From the NCBI RefSeq assembly GCF_036884655.1, contig NC_088342.1:14599501-14663500 (forward strand): DNA of 64,000 nucleotides. Direction: 5' to 3'. The notes beneath the pieces were generated by a model. It did not search any database. It was given only the letters and a program-made list of their open reading frames with translations, and was not told where the DNA came from. The stretch comes from Musa acuminata AAA Group (Eukaryota > Streptophyta > Magnoliopsida > Zingiberales > Musaceae). The translations under genes were made by a program, and so were the position numbers. Positions 46,981 through 58,830 of this stretch are shown in pieces (within the stretch, counting starts at the first letter, position 1; the number at the start of each line of letters is the position of its first letter).

Positions 46981-47880
46981 ATGACTTTCAATGTCTTAAC
47001 CCCTTATTCCCATCTTCTCGAGCAATTGCTATTAATTTTGGAGTATCAAGATGAAGACTCTATTCAAGTCTTAAGATCTTTGGGACTTAATAGAGAATGG
47101 ATATACGAATCCAGATGACGAAATCAGACTGAGGGAGAATAGAAAGAATGACTCAAAGGCATTGTTCTTCATTCAATAAGCTATACATGAGACAATCTTC
47201 TCAAGAATTGTAGTAGCGACAACCTCAAAGCAAGCTTGGTTGATACTTTAAAATAAATTTCATGGCTCATCAAGGGTGATTATGGTAAAACTTCAAACCT
47301 TTCGTGATGAGTTTGAAATTTTGTTCATGAAAAGCAATGAATCGGTGCAAGATTTTCTTTCTCGAGTGACTGAAATTGTTAGTCAAATGAAATCTTATGG
47401 TGAACATCTTCCTGATCATATAATTATTGCAAAAGTTTTGAGAAGTTTAATTATAAAATTTGATCATATTGTCGCCGCAATTGAGGAGTCAAAAGATTTA
47501 TCTATATATTCATTTGATGAACTAATGGGTTCCTTGCAAGCACATGAAGTAAGGTTGAACAGGTCACTTGAAAAAAGTGAAGAGAAAGCATTTCAGGTTA
47601 AGAGGGAGTCTTCTACTTCAAAAGAAGACAAAAAATCAACAGGAAGAGGACGTGACAAAGGAGGATTTCGTGATAGAGGAAATGGAAGAGGAAGAAGACA
47701 CTTTGATGGGCATGATGAACAAAGGCAATCAAATTATGATAAAAAAATTATAAGAGTGGAATTCAATGTCACTACTATAAAAAGTTTGGTCACATGAAGG
47801 CAGATTGCTGGAAAAGAGAAAAGCAAGCAAGCTACATGGAGGAAAATGAAAAAAATAGTAAGTTGTTTATGACTCATTCA
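46981..47880 (+). pseudogene. Copia-H gag
   Basis: Start MTFNVLTPYS at 46981, then broken frames, then a clear segment LQTFRDEFEILFMKSNESVQ, VLRSLIIKFDHIVAAIEESK and YSFDELMGSLQAHEVRLNRS (47276-47797). The knuckle at about 47765 reads CHYYKKFGHMKADC, so its second Cys is lost. Confidence 0.87.
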
Positions 47881-49100
47881 TAAGTTCATGATATCTCAAA
47901 TAATATTTGGTTTCTGGATAGTGGATGTTCTAATCATATGTCAGGCATAAAATCAATATTTAGAGATATTGATGAAACTCACAAGTTGAAAGTTAGATTT
48001 GGAGATAATAAACAAATCCAAGTGGAAGGAAAAGGAACAATTGAGGTGAAGACAAATCAAGGGAAGGTAAAATACCTTGATAATATTTTCTTTGTTCCTA
48101 CTTTATCACATAACTTGTTAAGTATTGGACAATTGATAGATGATGGATATTTAGTAATATTTGATGATGGTTCATGCACTATTAAAGATAAAAAAATCTA
48201 GTTTGATTACGGTAAATGTTTGCATGACACAAAACAAGATGTTTCCACTTGATGTGTCAAATATTGAAAGGCATGTGCTTGTCGCAACTCAAAAGAATGA
48301 GTCTAACTTATGGTATTTAAGAGATGAATACCTTAACATTAAGGGTTTAAGGTTGTTAAGTAAAAGAGGAATGATTTTCGGATTGCCAAAAATTAATACA
48401 CTTGATGTATGTGAAGGATGCATTTATGGCAAACAAAGTAAAAAACCATTTCCTATTAGAAAAGCATGGAGAGCATCTAATTGTCTTGAATTAATTCATA
48501 TTGACTTATGTGGACCTATGAATACAAAATCATTTGGTGGAAGTCAATATTTTCTATTATTTACTGATGATTATAGCCACATGAGTTGGGTATATTTTCT
48601 GAAACTGAAATATGAAATATTTAATAATTTTTAAAAGTTTAAGGCATTTGTAGAAAGGCAAAGTGGTAGATATATAAAGACACTTCGGACAGATAGAGGT
48701 GGTGAATTTTTATCTAATGAGTTTAGTTCTTTTTATGAAGAAAATGGTATTCATAGAGAATTGACAACACAATATACACCAGAGCAAAATAGTGTAGCTG
48801 AGCGTAAGAATCAGACTATCGTTGAAATGACAAGTTTGCTTAAAGGAAAACAGATTCCAAATCAGTTTTAGGCAGAAGTAGTTACAATAGTAGTTTATTT
48901 ATTTAATATTTCACCAACAAAGGCTGTTATAAATCAAACTCCTTTTGAGGCTTGGTATGGTAGGAAACCAAGTGTTAGATATCTAAGAATTTTTGGTTGT
49001 ATTGCTTATGCTTTGGTGAATTCACAAAATCATCATAAGCTTGATGAAAAATCTGAAAAATATATCTTAATTGGTTATTTATTATAATCGAAAGTATATC
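47881..49100 (+). pseudogene. Copia-H protease and integrase
   Basis: Protease FLDSGCSNHMSGIKSIF (about 47911) with an intact DSG, then LSHNLLSIGQLIDDGYLVIF. Integrase: the zinc-finger His region is eroded (NLWYLRDEYLNIKGL), CEGCIYGKQSKKPFP is kept, and the core runs HIDLCGPMNTKSFGGS, FTDDYSHMSWVYF, LRTDRGGEFLSNEF, AERKNQTIVEMTSLLKG. Stops at 48199, 48632 and 48869. Confidence 0.9.
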
Positions 49101-50830
49101 GATTATATAACCCTGTTAGTGGCAAAGTTATTATTAATAGAAATGCTATGTTTGATGAAAGGGTAAGTTGGAATTTGGAGACCAATAAAGGTGGAACACA
49201 AATGCAGATTCCAATAGAACTAAACACTATAGAATCAAATGATAGATCCTGCTCCAACAAGTTCATCGTCAACCTCACCCAATAGCAGTTCAAATTCTGA
49301 TTTCTCAGATGAAACCCCTCCAAGAAATTTCATATTACTAGTAGAAATTTATGACTCAATATTTGCTTTGTTTATTTCAAATCTAACAACTTTTGAGAAA
49401 GTAGTTAAAAAAGAGAAAGGAAGAAAAGCAATGAAGGAGGAAATCAAGTCAATTGAGAAGAATGAAACTTGGGAGCTAATGGATCTACCAAAAGAAAAAA
49501 AACCTATTGGGTTAAAATAGGTGTTCAAAATAAAATTTAACGTAGATAGAAGTATCCAAAAGCATAAGGCACGGCTTATAGCAAAAGGATATTCACAGCA
49601 ACAAGGTATTGATTTTGATGAAACTTTTTCTCCAATTGCTAGATTCGAAATCATGAGAACTTTCTTAGCTTTAGCTACTCACTTGAGTTGGCATGTTTAT
49701 CAATTTGATATAAAATCTACGTTTTTAAATGGTGATTTATACGAGAGGTTTTTGTTGCTCAACCTGAAGATTTTTTGGTTAAAGGACATGAAGAAAAGGT
49801 GTATAAGCTAAGAAAAGCTCTTTTTGGGCTTAAATAAGCTCCAAGAGCATGGTACAGTAAAATTAATTATTATTTTCTTCAAAATAGATTTAAGAGGAGC
49901 AATAATGAACCTACTCTTTATCTAAAGAAGGAAGGTGAACATAATATTCTAATGGTTTGCCTTTATGTTGATGATATTATATATACGGGTTCATCTAACT
50001 CTTCTGTAGTAGAATTTAAAAAATACATGATGAATAGTTTTAAAATGTCAGATCTAGGTCTACGGCACTATTTTCTTAGGTTGGAAGTGAAACAAGGATC
50101 AGATGTAATTTTTATTTCACAAAAAAAGTATGCAATGGATCTACTCAAAAAATCTAACATGATTAATTGCAAAGCTGTAGCAACACCCATGAATGTAAAT
50201 GAGAAATTAAAACTTGAAAATGGTACAAATCTAACAAATGCAAGATACTACAGAAGTTTGGTTGGAGGTTTGATTTATCTAACTTATACTCGACCAGATA
50301 TTACATTTTCTATTGGTGTAGTATCCAAGTTTATGTATAGGCCAAGCAAACATCATCTTGGAGCTGTTAAAAGAATTCTACGTTATATTGCTGGAACTAC
50401 ATATTATGGTATTTGGTATTCTCATAATTTTAATTGTAAATTATTTGGTTTCACTGATAGTGATTGGGCAAGACTTTAGATGATTGAAAGAGTACGTCAG
50501 GCAATGTTTTTAGCCTCGAATCAGGAGCTATATCTTAGAGTTCTAAAAAACAAGCAACAACTGCGTTATTAACAACGGAAGCAGAATATGTAGCCGCAAC
50601 ATCAGCAGCTTGTCAAGCAATATGGCTTAGAAGACTTCTTGAAGATCTTCATCAAGAACAAAAAGAAGCAACGGAAATATTTTGTGATAATAAAGCTACA
50701 ATTGCAATGACGAAGAATCCAACATTTCATGGAAGAACGAAGGATATAGAGGATATCTTCACCAAGTCACTTCCAGTTCAAAAGCATGTTTATTTCATGT
50801 CGCAAATCTGCAACTATGAATCAAGGGGGA
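49101..50830 (+). pseudogene. Copia-H RT and RNase H
   Basis: [39 protein letters not shown], and catalytic LYVDDIIYTGSS (about 49963-49998), then LRHYFLRLEVKQGSDVIFIS. RNase H YYGIWYSHNFNCKLFGFTDS, then in another frame AISWSSKKQATTALLTTEAE and CDNKATIAMTKNPTFHGRTK. Several stops and frameshifts, plus a short deletion before the final DIFTKSLPVQKH. Confidence 0.9.
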
Positions 50831-51133
50831 GTATTAAGATTTGATTCATAGTTATCTAGGTAGTTATCATGATCTAGTAGTTACAGGGTGATTTCAATAA
50901 CTACCTCAATCATGATCTAGTAGTTATAGGGTAGTTTCAATAACTACCTCAATCATGATCTAGTAGTTATAGGGTGGTTATCACTAGGTCCTATAAATAG
51001 GACCATAGTTCATAAAGCAAGATATATAAAGAGTGTATGCACTTGGGAATATCTTGTAAGTGTTTTTGTCAATCCTCCTGTTTTTAATACTACAATAGTA
51101 TTTTGTTTTTTTTTTGCTCCTCCATCCCCAACA

Positions 51134-51613
51134 CAAATGGTATGGATGAGCCAGACATGCTCAAGGCTTCTGGCCGCCGTGGTGTTCGCGTCGAGCTTCT
51201 CCATCCCCAGCGAGAAGGATCTAGCAACCGGAAACCCTGTCTATTTCGACAGGCTACCTTTTCGGATCTTCTCGCATGCGTTCGTGATTGGGTTGTCAAG
51301 CGCCACTATGTCTCTCATTCTGTTCCTATCCCTCCTCATCGCGCTGCTACATCTCTCATTCTGTTCCTATCCCTCCTCGTCGCGCCTTACCAATCAAGTA
51401 CTTCTTCACTTGCTTGTCATTTGGGATTGCACTACATCTACTTGCAAACCTATGGCGGACAGAGATCAGAGACGAAGGACTTTGATTATACTCCTACTGG
51501 AGCTCATCGTCTTCCCTATCGTGTGCTGCCTCTTTCTCTTCTGTCATGGCTCCTATTTTCTTCATCTTTTGGTTCTCTCAAGTGTTGATTCGATTGTCTC
51601 TATGCAATTTTAA
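51134..51613 (+). pseudogene. Ankyrin-repeat/PGG gene, piece 3 (PGG domain)
   Basis: After copia-H: VWMSQTCSRLLAAVVFASSF, SIPSEKDLATGNPVYFDRLP and FRIFSHAFVIGLSSATMSLI match the PGG domain membrane segments (relatives: A.LIATV.FAA.F.VPGG, G.PVFLDRLPF). A 41-bp tandem duplication (51311-51351 repeated from 51352) shifts the frame; downstream, LPIKYFFTCLSFGIALHLLA is the next membrane segment in a third frame. The right inverted repeat begins at the end of this piece. Confidence 0.75.
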
Positions 51614-51779
51614 AATTAATAAAATTATATTTTTATTACTTTCATTTATGTTTTTCTTCCTGTCATAACACATACGTTTTTTAGAGTTGGATTAAATATT
51701 TCACCATCGTAAGTGTAGGGATCTCAATACTATTTTTTAAAATATAAAAATCAAAATATTAATCATAGTTAATTATAAA
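51613..51779 (-). repeat. Right inverted repeat of the gene-carrying block
   Basis: The inverse copy of 42506-42700; see that entry. It follows the last PGG-like codons directly. Confidence 0.6.
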
Positions 51780-51794
51780 AGATAATCTATAATT

Positions 51795-53337
51795 AATTAC
51801 CCCTCCGTTACTCAACCTATCATTTCATCTTCTACTCAATCTCTAACAAATACACATTTGCTCAACCCTAGTGGTTCCCCTAAGGCCCAAGAGCTTACTG
51901 TTCGTGTTATGTCAAGCTTAGAGTCGTTGAATGACTTAAATGCTTAGACAACACAAGTTGAAGCAGCTGCCGACTCAGATCTCTTTCGTGGTTTCCTTGA
52001 TCAAAGAGATAAAACTTCTTCGTCTATAAAACTTCAACATATGAGTGCGCATGCACTATCTAGTTTGAAATCTATTACTAGAGCTATACAGGGTAAGAAG
52101 AAACTGGAGTCTTCTATTTCTATTTCTAAAGATGTTTCACTCTCTACAATTAATTGCCCTCTTGATAACCTTATATCTGATGGATAGATTTCTATTTTTT
52201 TTATCTTCTCTATCATGATTATTATCTCATGGAATTATAGAGGCATAAGAAGAAAATCTATTGGGGATTTCCTTACTTATGCCCAAAGAACATATAAGCC
52301 AACACTAATCCTTTTGTAGGAGACTCATGCATCGGATGAATAATCCCAAAGATCGATTTGGCGGTTTGGGAAGGAACGGCAAGGAACCTCTTAACCCGCT
52401 ATTGGAGCTTCCAATGGGATTTTACTTGCTTAGCCTTCCTTTGTTGCTCATGTCCAGGTGCTATCTACTCGATCTCAGTTAATATATGTGGTAGTTCAAT
52501 TTCAAAATAGTAATCCATGGCTTTTAGCCGACTTTATGCTAGTACTTTAGTTTTAGTATGTAATAATTTATAGATGAATCTTTTTGCTTCAAATTTATTT
52601 GATTTACCTTGGTGTATCTTAGGTGATAATTCGATTTTTGTATAGTTCCGATAAATTTGGTGGACATTCTTTTAATACCAACTTTGGTTAGAGGATTTTG
52701 TGAAAAACTATGGTTTAACGGATTTGGATTTCTTTGGCTTCAAATATACATGGTGTAATAACGAAAAAGGTCATACTCGTGTTTGTTTACGTTTAGATAG
52801 GGTTTTTGATAATTCTGCTTGGCTACAACCTTTCGACCAATCCTCTGTCTACCATCTTTCTTGGACTTGCTTTGTTCATGTACCAAAACTATGGTTTAAG
52901 CTGCATATCAAAACTCTAAACTCTACTTGTGCTAAACTCTTCTGTTTTCAAAAGTTCTACTGGAATACTCTGAAACTATCCAAATAAATTCTTACTCCAA
53001 ATTCTTCGTACCCTTTTCACTTATTTCATCAAAATCTTTGTAAGCTAAGAGATTTCTAGTTGGAATAGATATTCTCTTGGTAAGTTGGAACACAAATTAG
53101 AACAACTCCAAGAATCTATTACTTAGAATCTCAACTTGATGATATTATTCCTATTTAATCTCAAATTCAATATCTTGCCTCCCTTCATAACTATCAATTA
53201 GCATTAATTAAATAAATTAACCCTAAATAGCGGGCTAAATCTTAATGTTCATAGGTTAATGATGATAGCAAAAATGTCAAATACTTTCATAACTTAATAG
53301 CTCATCATCATCATAAAATCTTTATTAGAGGCATCCT
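51795..53337 (+). pseudogene. LINE-2 ORF1 end and ORF2 endonuclease
   Basis: ORF1 C-terminal residues to about 52190 (SGSPKAQELTVRVMSSLESL, DSDLFRGFLDQRDK). ORF2 starts near 52215 with ISWNYRGIRRKSIGDFL, the usual opening of the AP-endonuclease domain, and has a later ETHASDE. DLDFFGFKYTWCNNEKGHTR, then RLDRVF (52718-52809), is the endonuclease end. After 53200 come residues like NDDSKNVKYFHNLIAHHHHK, the linker to RT. Stops throughout. Confidence 0.8.
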
Positions 53338-53449
53338 GTGTAATATCTTTTATTTTTAAATTATTTATGATGTTCATAATTTTTTTAATTATTTTAATAT
53401 AAGAATTATTTAATAATTCTTACATTAAATGATTTTATAGTGGAAGCTT

Positions 53450-54412
53450 ACTGCTAGGACCTAATTGTGAATCTTAACCATTGAATATGATTTATGAAAG
53501 ATTTATATTAAGTTAAAAAAAAATAGAGGATATGTATAGTGAGATCACCTAAGTATGGTGACTCTATCAAGTAAACATGAGTGAAGTATTTATAGACCCA
53601 AAAGACTTTAAGAATAAAATTAAAAATTTAAATTTTTAAAATTTCGAGGTATTGATATTACTACCGTCGTCATCAAGCGGTATTACCATCATAATGGGGC
53701 CACGAATCAAGGCTCTTGTGGTACTATCGTCGACCTAGGCGATACTACAATCGAAGCCGTCGAAAAAGCACAAATAGTACTTTTCGGTTGACTCAAGCGG
53801 TACTATCAATTGGGCCTGGCAGTACCACTACCTAGACCTGCTTTAGATCACCAATTTGGCCTTCTAGCAAGCCCAATTTGACCTGGGTTCAAGCCCAATG
53901 AGTTTCTTGACAAGTTGGTATGGTTTCAACCCAATACCAACTCAATTTGACTCAAAAAGACCTCAATCAAGACTTTAATAATCCAACCACATATCCAGTA
54001 CAATTATGAAGCTTTCAACACATTATACGTCATTTCGGCATATTGTCTTATCTTCCAGCACTTCGCCAAATTCTTTGGCATATCGACTTTTCCTTTGGCA
54101 TATCGCCCGATCTATAAGCACGTCGACTTTCCCATAGCATCCGATCTTTTGGCATAATATCTAATCCTTCCAGCACGATGCTCAAACTTATAGCATGAAA
54201 TCTAATCTTCGACATGTCGACCAATTCTCTAGCTCGACGTCTAATTTTTGACATGATACTTTTTCCAGTACAACGTTTGATTCATCTACTTCGATAATTT
54301 GCTCTTTGATGGTTTGAGTCTGTGATCAAAGTATTTCCTACGTTACTTATCTCAAAAATATATTAGTCATAAACTCATCAATTAATTTAATCATCAAAAT
54401 CTGGGATTAAAG
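53450..54412 (-). repeat. SIRE-type LTR remnant
   Basis: On the minus strand it has TATAAATA (reverse of 53587-53594), an upstream array of GGTACC-centred motifs (53640-53845), GGCATATCG/GGCATAATATC-type repeats as in element B LTRs, and an end close to CATCAAAATCTGGGATT that matches the U3 start of elements B and D. Strongly decayed. Confidence 0.6.
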
Positions 54413-55339
54413 TTTTGCTCTTGCTAATAATATCAACCTCATTTGAGCTACAAATTTGCTAATATAAAATTTTTGATAATTTTGACTTATTTGCATTATT
54501 TTAACTATAAAATTTTGTAACAAATTTTAATTTATACAAAACTTAATTCTTTAAAAATTAGATTTTTATTTCTTTTGTTAGTACTTTACTCGAAAGATTT
54601 GGAATATAAATACATGCCCAAATGTTTGTTTTATTTGATCATTTGGATTTTGTAAAATAGGGATAATATTTTTTGGCCTCTCTATACTAAATTATTTATA
54701 ACTCTTTCTAGGAAACTCTAATTTAATAATACTTATTTCATCTAAACGTAGACTCATATATCTTTCAAATAATATCTTTTATGAGTAAATTGGATCATGA
54801 TTAATCATTTAAAAGACTCGTGCAATATGCCTTAGAGGTTTCACCATAATAGATTTATTTCTAAATTTATATGTTTTTGTTTCTACCTCTTCAGTTTAAT
54901 TTCAACTAAAATTCTTCTCTCAATTTAATCTTATATGACTGTTTTAAGCTCTTGTATCTCTTGTCATTAGTTCTCCCCATATCTGAATAAGTTATGCAAA
55001 AGTTTATGTTTGTCTTATATTATTTAATATATGCATATGTATACTTTTATTGTTTCACATGTGTTTTCTATACATAGTAACTTTCTTATTTATAATGTTC
55101 TTTTATACTCTAGTATTTGTGGTATAATGTGAACCTTTGCTAAAAATGAGAAAGAGAGTTATGAACCTTCGCTAGAAATGAGAAAGGGAATTATGCGTAG
55201 ATCATGTTATATTATGATCCTACCTCACCTTCTATATTTTTTTGACATGTTATACAAAGTACGTGCTTATAAGTTTCTATGTGCTCTTTGGATATGAATA
55301 AAATGAATGAAATGCCAAATATGATACTAGAATTTATGT

Positions 55340-55610
55340 TTCTCATTTGTTCTTTTGGTATGTTCTTAAATGCTTTTTACTTATTGATATGCTCATAAAT
55401 ATTTTTTTACTTCATTGATATGCTCATAAATGCTCTTCACTTAAATGATATGCTTCTACTATTTACCTCATTGATATACTCCCAAATATTTTGTACTTCA
55501 TTAGTATACTCTTAAATGTTCTTTACTATGCTCCTAAATGCTCTTTACCTCATTGATATTTACTTTATTGATATGCTTCTAATGCTCTTTACTCTATTGT
55601 TATGAATGAA
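55340..55610. repeat. Degenerate minisatellite
   Basis: About eight imperfect units of 30-36 bp built on ATTGATATGCTCATAAATGC and TCTTTACTTC words. Confidence 0.7.
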
Positions 55611-56345
55611 TTAAAGAAAATGTCAAATATGATGCTACTCTTGAGCTAATGACTTGCATCTTGATATTGAGTATCTTATATGTCATAATTTACTTCCTTA
55701 AGTATGCTTCTAATGAAATAATATTTATGATTCTTATATTTAATGCTTTTGTATCTAATAAAATGACATCTATAATTCTTGTTTCCATTACTTGCACCTT
55801 GATATTAAGGTCATATGAGTTATCATTTCTTGCTATAGATATGTTAGTTATTTGTTGAGCTTTGTAACTCACCCTATTACTATATAAATTTTTTAGATTA
55901 ACTTATTCACTCATCGAATTAGGTCGAGGCAATGAATACTAGAAGATTTTGGACAAGTCTTTGATGGTTTGACATAATGTTGTATAAGTACACTTTATTT
56001 ATAATACAATACTATTAATAAATCATAAATTGATGTGTCTTATAAAGGTTAAAAGACCTCTCACGTTTAGAAATTTAGAATGTTAAGTTGAAGTTTTATG
56101 ATAATATGAACTTATGGTAAATAGTTGATTTTGTGATTATGTAAATTCATACACTTAGTGAGTTGATAATCGATGGTTAATGAATTTTGAGTTGGTCTTG
56201 GATTTTAGGGAGTTATTGAGTTATGCTTTTTAGTATCCTCAAATATTATCTTGGATGTTGGTTTTGGATTATAGATAAATTATTATTTTTTTTATTTAAG
56301 ATAGGTCCACATCTCTTGAATGGATTCTTTTAGGGGATATGACAT

Positions 56346-58830
56346 TGTAGACCCTTCTAAAGGTCTAATTCATTTTGCTAACCAAATTAATCTCTATTTC
56401 ACACTTCTTACACTAACTTCGGAGCACCTCTCATTTTATTCCATCTTAAACTCTTTTACCTGGCCTTCCTGGCTTGTCTTTTGTTGAAGGTTTGTCTCTT
56501 ATTAAACTTTTATCTCGCAAGGAAATTTATACTGTCATGCATTCTTTAGGTTTTTGTGAAAGTCTTAGAACCGATGGAACCGACGGATTTACACGTGAAT
56601 TCTATAGGGCTTCGTAGGATACTTTAGCTCCATCCTTTATTAATATTTTTAATTGGTTTTATCAACATGCAGATATCTCAATTAATTAGATTAAGACCTT
56701 TACATCCACCCCAAAGATAAAAAATCCAACTGATGTTACACATTATAGGCCGATCGCTTTATCTAATATCAATTATAGAATTCTTAATAAAGTTCTCTCC
56801 GATCACCTCAAACCTCTCCTATCTAACCACATCAACTATAATTAATCTGCTTTCCTCCCAAATCGAAGTATATCTGATAATATTTTAATTTTACAAGAGG
56901 ATGCCCATACTATGTTTTCATCACAAGGTACAAATTCTATAGTTCTAGTTAAACTAGATTTGAAAAAAAAAACTTTGGATCGATTATCTTGGCATACTAG
57001 TCTCTAAGTTCTTAAGGTTATAAATTTTCCTTTTGCGTTCATCCATCGAATAAATGCATGTATTTCACTCATTCATTAGCTCAGATTCTTACTCAACTTT
57101 CCTCGTAAGTTGTTAATCCTCGTAAACTTATACCTTTTAGATTGAACTCCATCGGTAAAATTAGCTATATCATGTATACTAATGACATTCGCTTATGTTT
57201 TAGAGCTAACAAGAAATTTTGTCTAACTAGTCAATCTATCTTTGAAAAATGAGTTGCTAGCTAATCAGGGTGTGAGTCTTTCCGAATAAGACTAATTTCC
57301 ATTTAAATATCTTAGTGCCACCTAATTATCATCAGGATATACTTTAAAAACTTAAATCTAAATTTATAACTTAGCTATGTAATTATCTCTCATAACCTGG
57401 TCATATGGCCATATGGTATTAATTAAATTTATACTCTTAGTGTTAATTGGTTGTTTGATTCTATGTTACACAGAATTGAAACCTTAATAAAAATTTCCTT
57501 TGGTGAAAGAATCAGAATGCTAAGGGAATTCATTTAATAAACTATAACATTGTCACCAGTGCCAAAAATGAGGAAGGTTTATCTATCCTGGATCTTTCTC
57601 TTTTCAAACATACTTACAAGTTATCAATATTCAATGGTGTAATGTTATCCATGCTAAATACGGTTCACTGGATCCTTGGTTTCCTTCCGACTGTAATATT
57701 ATCTTTTTATGCTAAATAATGGTGTAGAGTTGATACCTTTTTATGCATGCTCTAATATTATCTTTGATCGGGTTTCACTAAACTTATTAAAAATAATTTT
57801 TTTAAAGAAATCATTTTCAAGGTCCATGGCCTTTTGATTTGACTTTATATCTGAAATCTATTTTTATAAATCCATATTTTTATCTCTCTGTCGCTACTCT
57901 TATCCAATCTGATAGCTGAGACCTATCGGAAGTGTCCGGACAGACTTTTAATTTATCACATTAAATTCATACAAGTCACTCGTTCTTAGATGGGGTTTGG
58001 CAGGCATATCAAATGTTACTCATTCTTGTTATCCCTAAAATGTAACTCTTTTCTGCTAAAACTGTTGCACAAAAGATTACCTATCTATTACTGCTACTCA
58101 TTCTTTGAAACCATTGATCATATCTTCTTTGAATGTTCTTTTTCATACCAAAAATCCAGGACTGTTGGATGGACACAGAAGAACCTCCCTAACTCTTTCT
58201 AATTAAAGGTGGGTCGTAGGGGATTGGTTCTTTGAAAGCACTAATCTGAGCTTTGGGAAACTTTTCTAGACTGTCATTGCAAGCCAAATCTGTTTTATCT
58301 GGAAGGCTTAAAATTTAAAGGAAAACTCCTCTCTATTACTTGGATTTGGTCCCAAGCACTATCCTTCACTACCAACCTTAAAGAAAATAGAATGAATAAC
58401 TATATATTGGTCAGGTGGGATAAACCATCTTAGGAATGGATGGAATTAAACACAGATGGATCATCTTTATTTAATTTTAATACAGGAAGGTGGACTTGGC
58501 TTCGTACTTCGACAGCACGATGGTGTTCCTGTGCGCTTGCTCGGCAGCAGTAAGTCCAAAATAAATCACCTACACAATGCGAGGCATTGGCAATCGAAGC
58601 TCGACTCCAGGCTACTATTACTTATGGTTTCTCGAATGTTGTAAGTTGAAACTAACTCCAATGCTACTATTCTCTGGCACTCTAACCGAGACTTCAGAAG
58701 CACCGTGGAATATATGCATCATTATCAGCGACATCAAAGACTTGTTGTTAAAGCTGAATGCCTATACAATTCTTCATTGTTATCGTGAATGCAACAACAG
58801 CCAAATCAGATAAAACACTCAAGTCTTAAT
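56346..58830 (+). pseudogene. LINE-2 RT, zinc-finger and RNase H domains
   Basis: RT: KIKNPTDVTHYRPIALSNIN, YRILNKVLSDHLKPLLSNHI, AFLPNRSISDNILILQEDAH, VLVKLDLKKKTLDRLSW (56715-56990). The RT palm and thumb are poorly kept. KCNSFLLKLLHKRLPIYYCY with ETIDHIFFECSFSYQKS (58030-58160) is the zf-RVT-type domain. RNase H from about 58430 (WMELNTDGSS, then GGLGFVLRQHDGVPVRLLGS) to about 58810. Many stops and frameshifts. Confidence 0.82.

Larger units (their letters stand above)
46649..51133 (+). mobile_element. Copia-H: Ty1/copia, decayed
   Basis: LTRs 46649-46939 and about 50832-51133, with purine tract AAGGGGGA just before the second. Flanks CAACT and CAAAT, a likely duplication with one change. 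Order: gag, knuckle, protease, integrase, RT, RNase H. Many stops. TATA box TATAAATA at 50992-50999 in the 3' LTR. Both LTRs carry a roughly 45-bp unit (CATGATCTAGTAGTTATAGG) repeated about three times. Confidence 0.9.
42499..51786. mobile_element. Candidate gene-carrying DNA transposon with inverted-repeat ends
   Basis: AT-rich sequences of roughly 180-200 bp near 42506-42700 and 51613-51779 are inverted copies of each other. The clearest core is 42540-42558 against the reverse of 51721-51739 (18 of 19 bases). A direct repeat AGATAAT lies just outside on each side (42499-42505, 51780-51786). LINE-2 ORF1 appears to break at the left end and resume at the right end. Inside are three pieces of an ankyrin/PGG gene and two copia insertions; without the latter the block is about 2.0 kb. 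No transposase is seen. A Pack-MULE-like element is the best fit but unproven. Confidence 0.5.
53338..56345. mobile_element. LTR-like insertion in LINE-2, possibly nested solo LTRs
   Basis: LINE ORF2 breaks at about 53337 and resumes at 56346 (IVDPSKGLIHFANQINLYFT). The inserted DNA starts TGTAATATC and ends GATATGACA, like LTR ends of some plant gypsy families, with no internal coding region. No convincing target-site duplication (TCCTG and TTGTA). A second LTR-like piece (about 53450-54412) is nested near its left end. The rest is AT-rich. Confidence 0.4.

Noticed and set aside
49239..49520. Independent small Ser-rich gene in copia-H
   Set aside because: It falls in the linker between integrase and RT and is in the order expected for a copia polyprotein.
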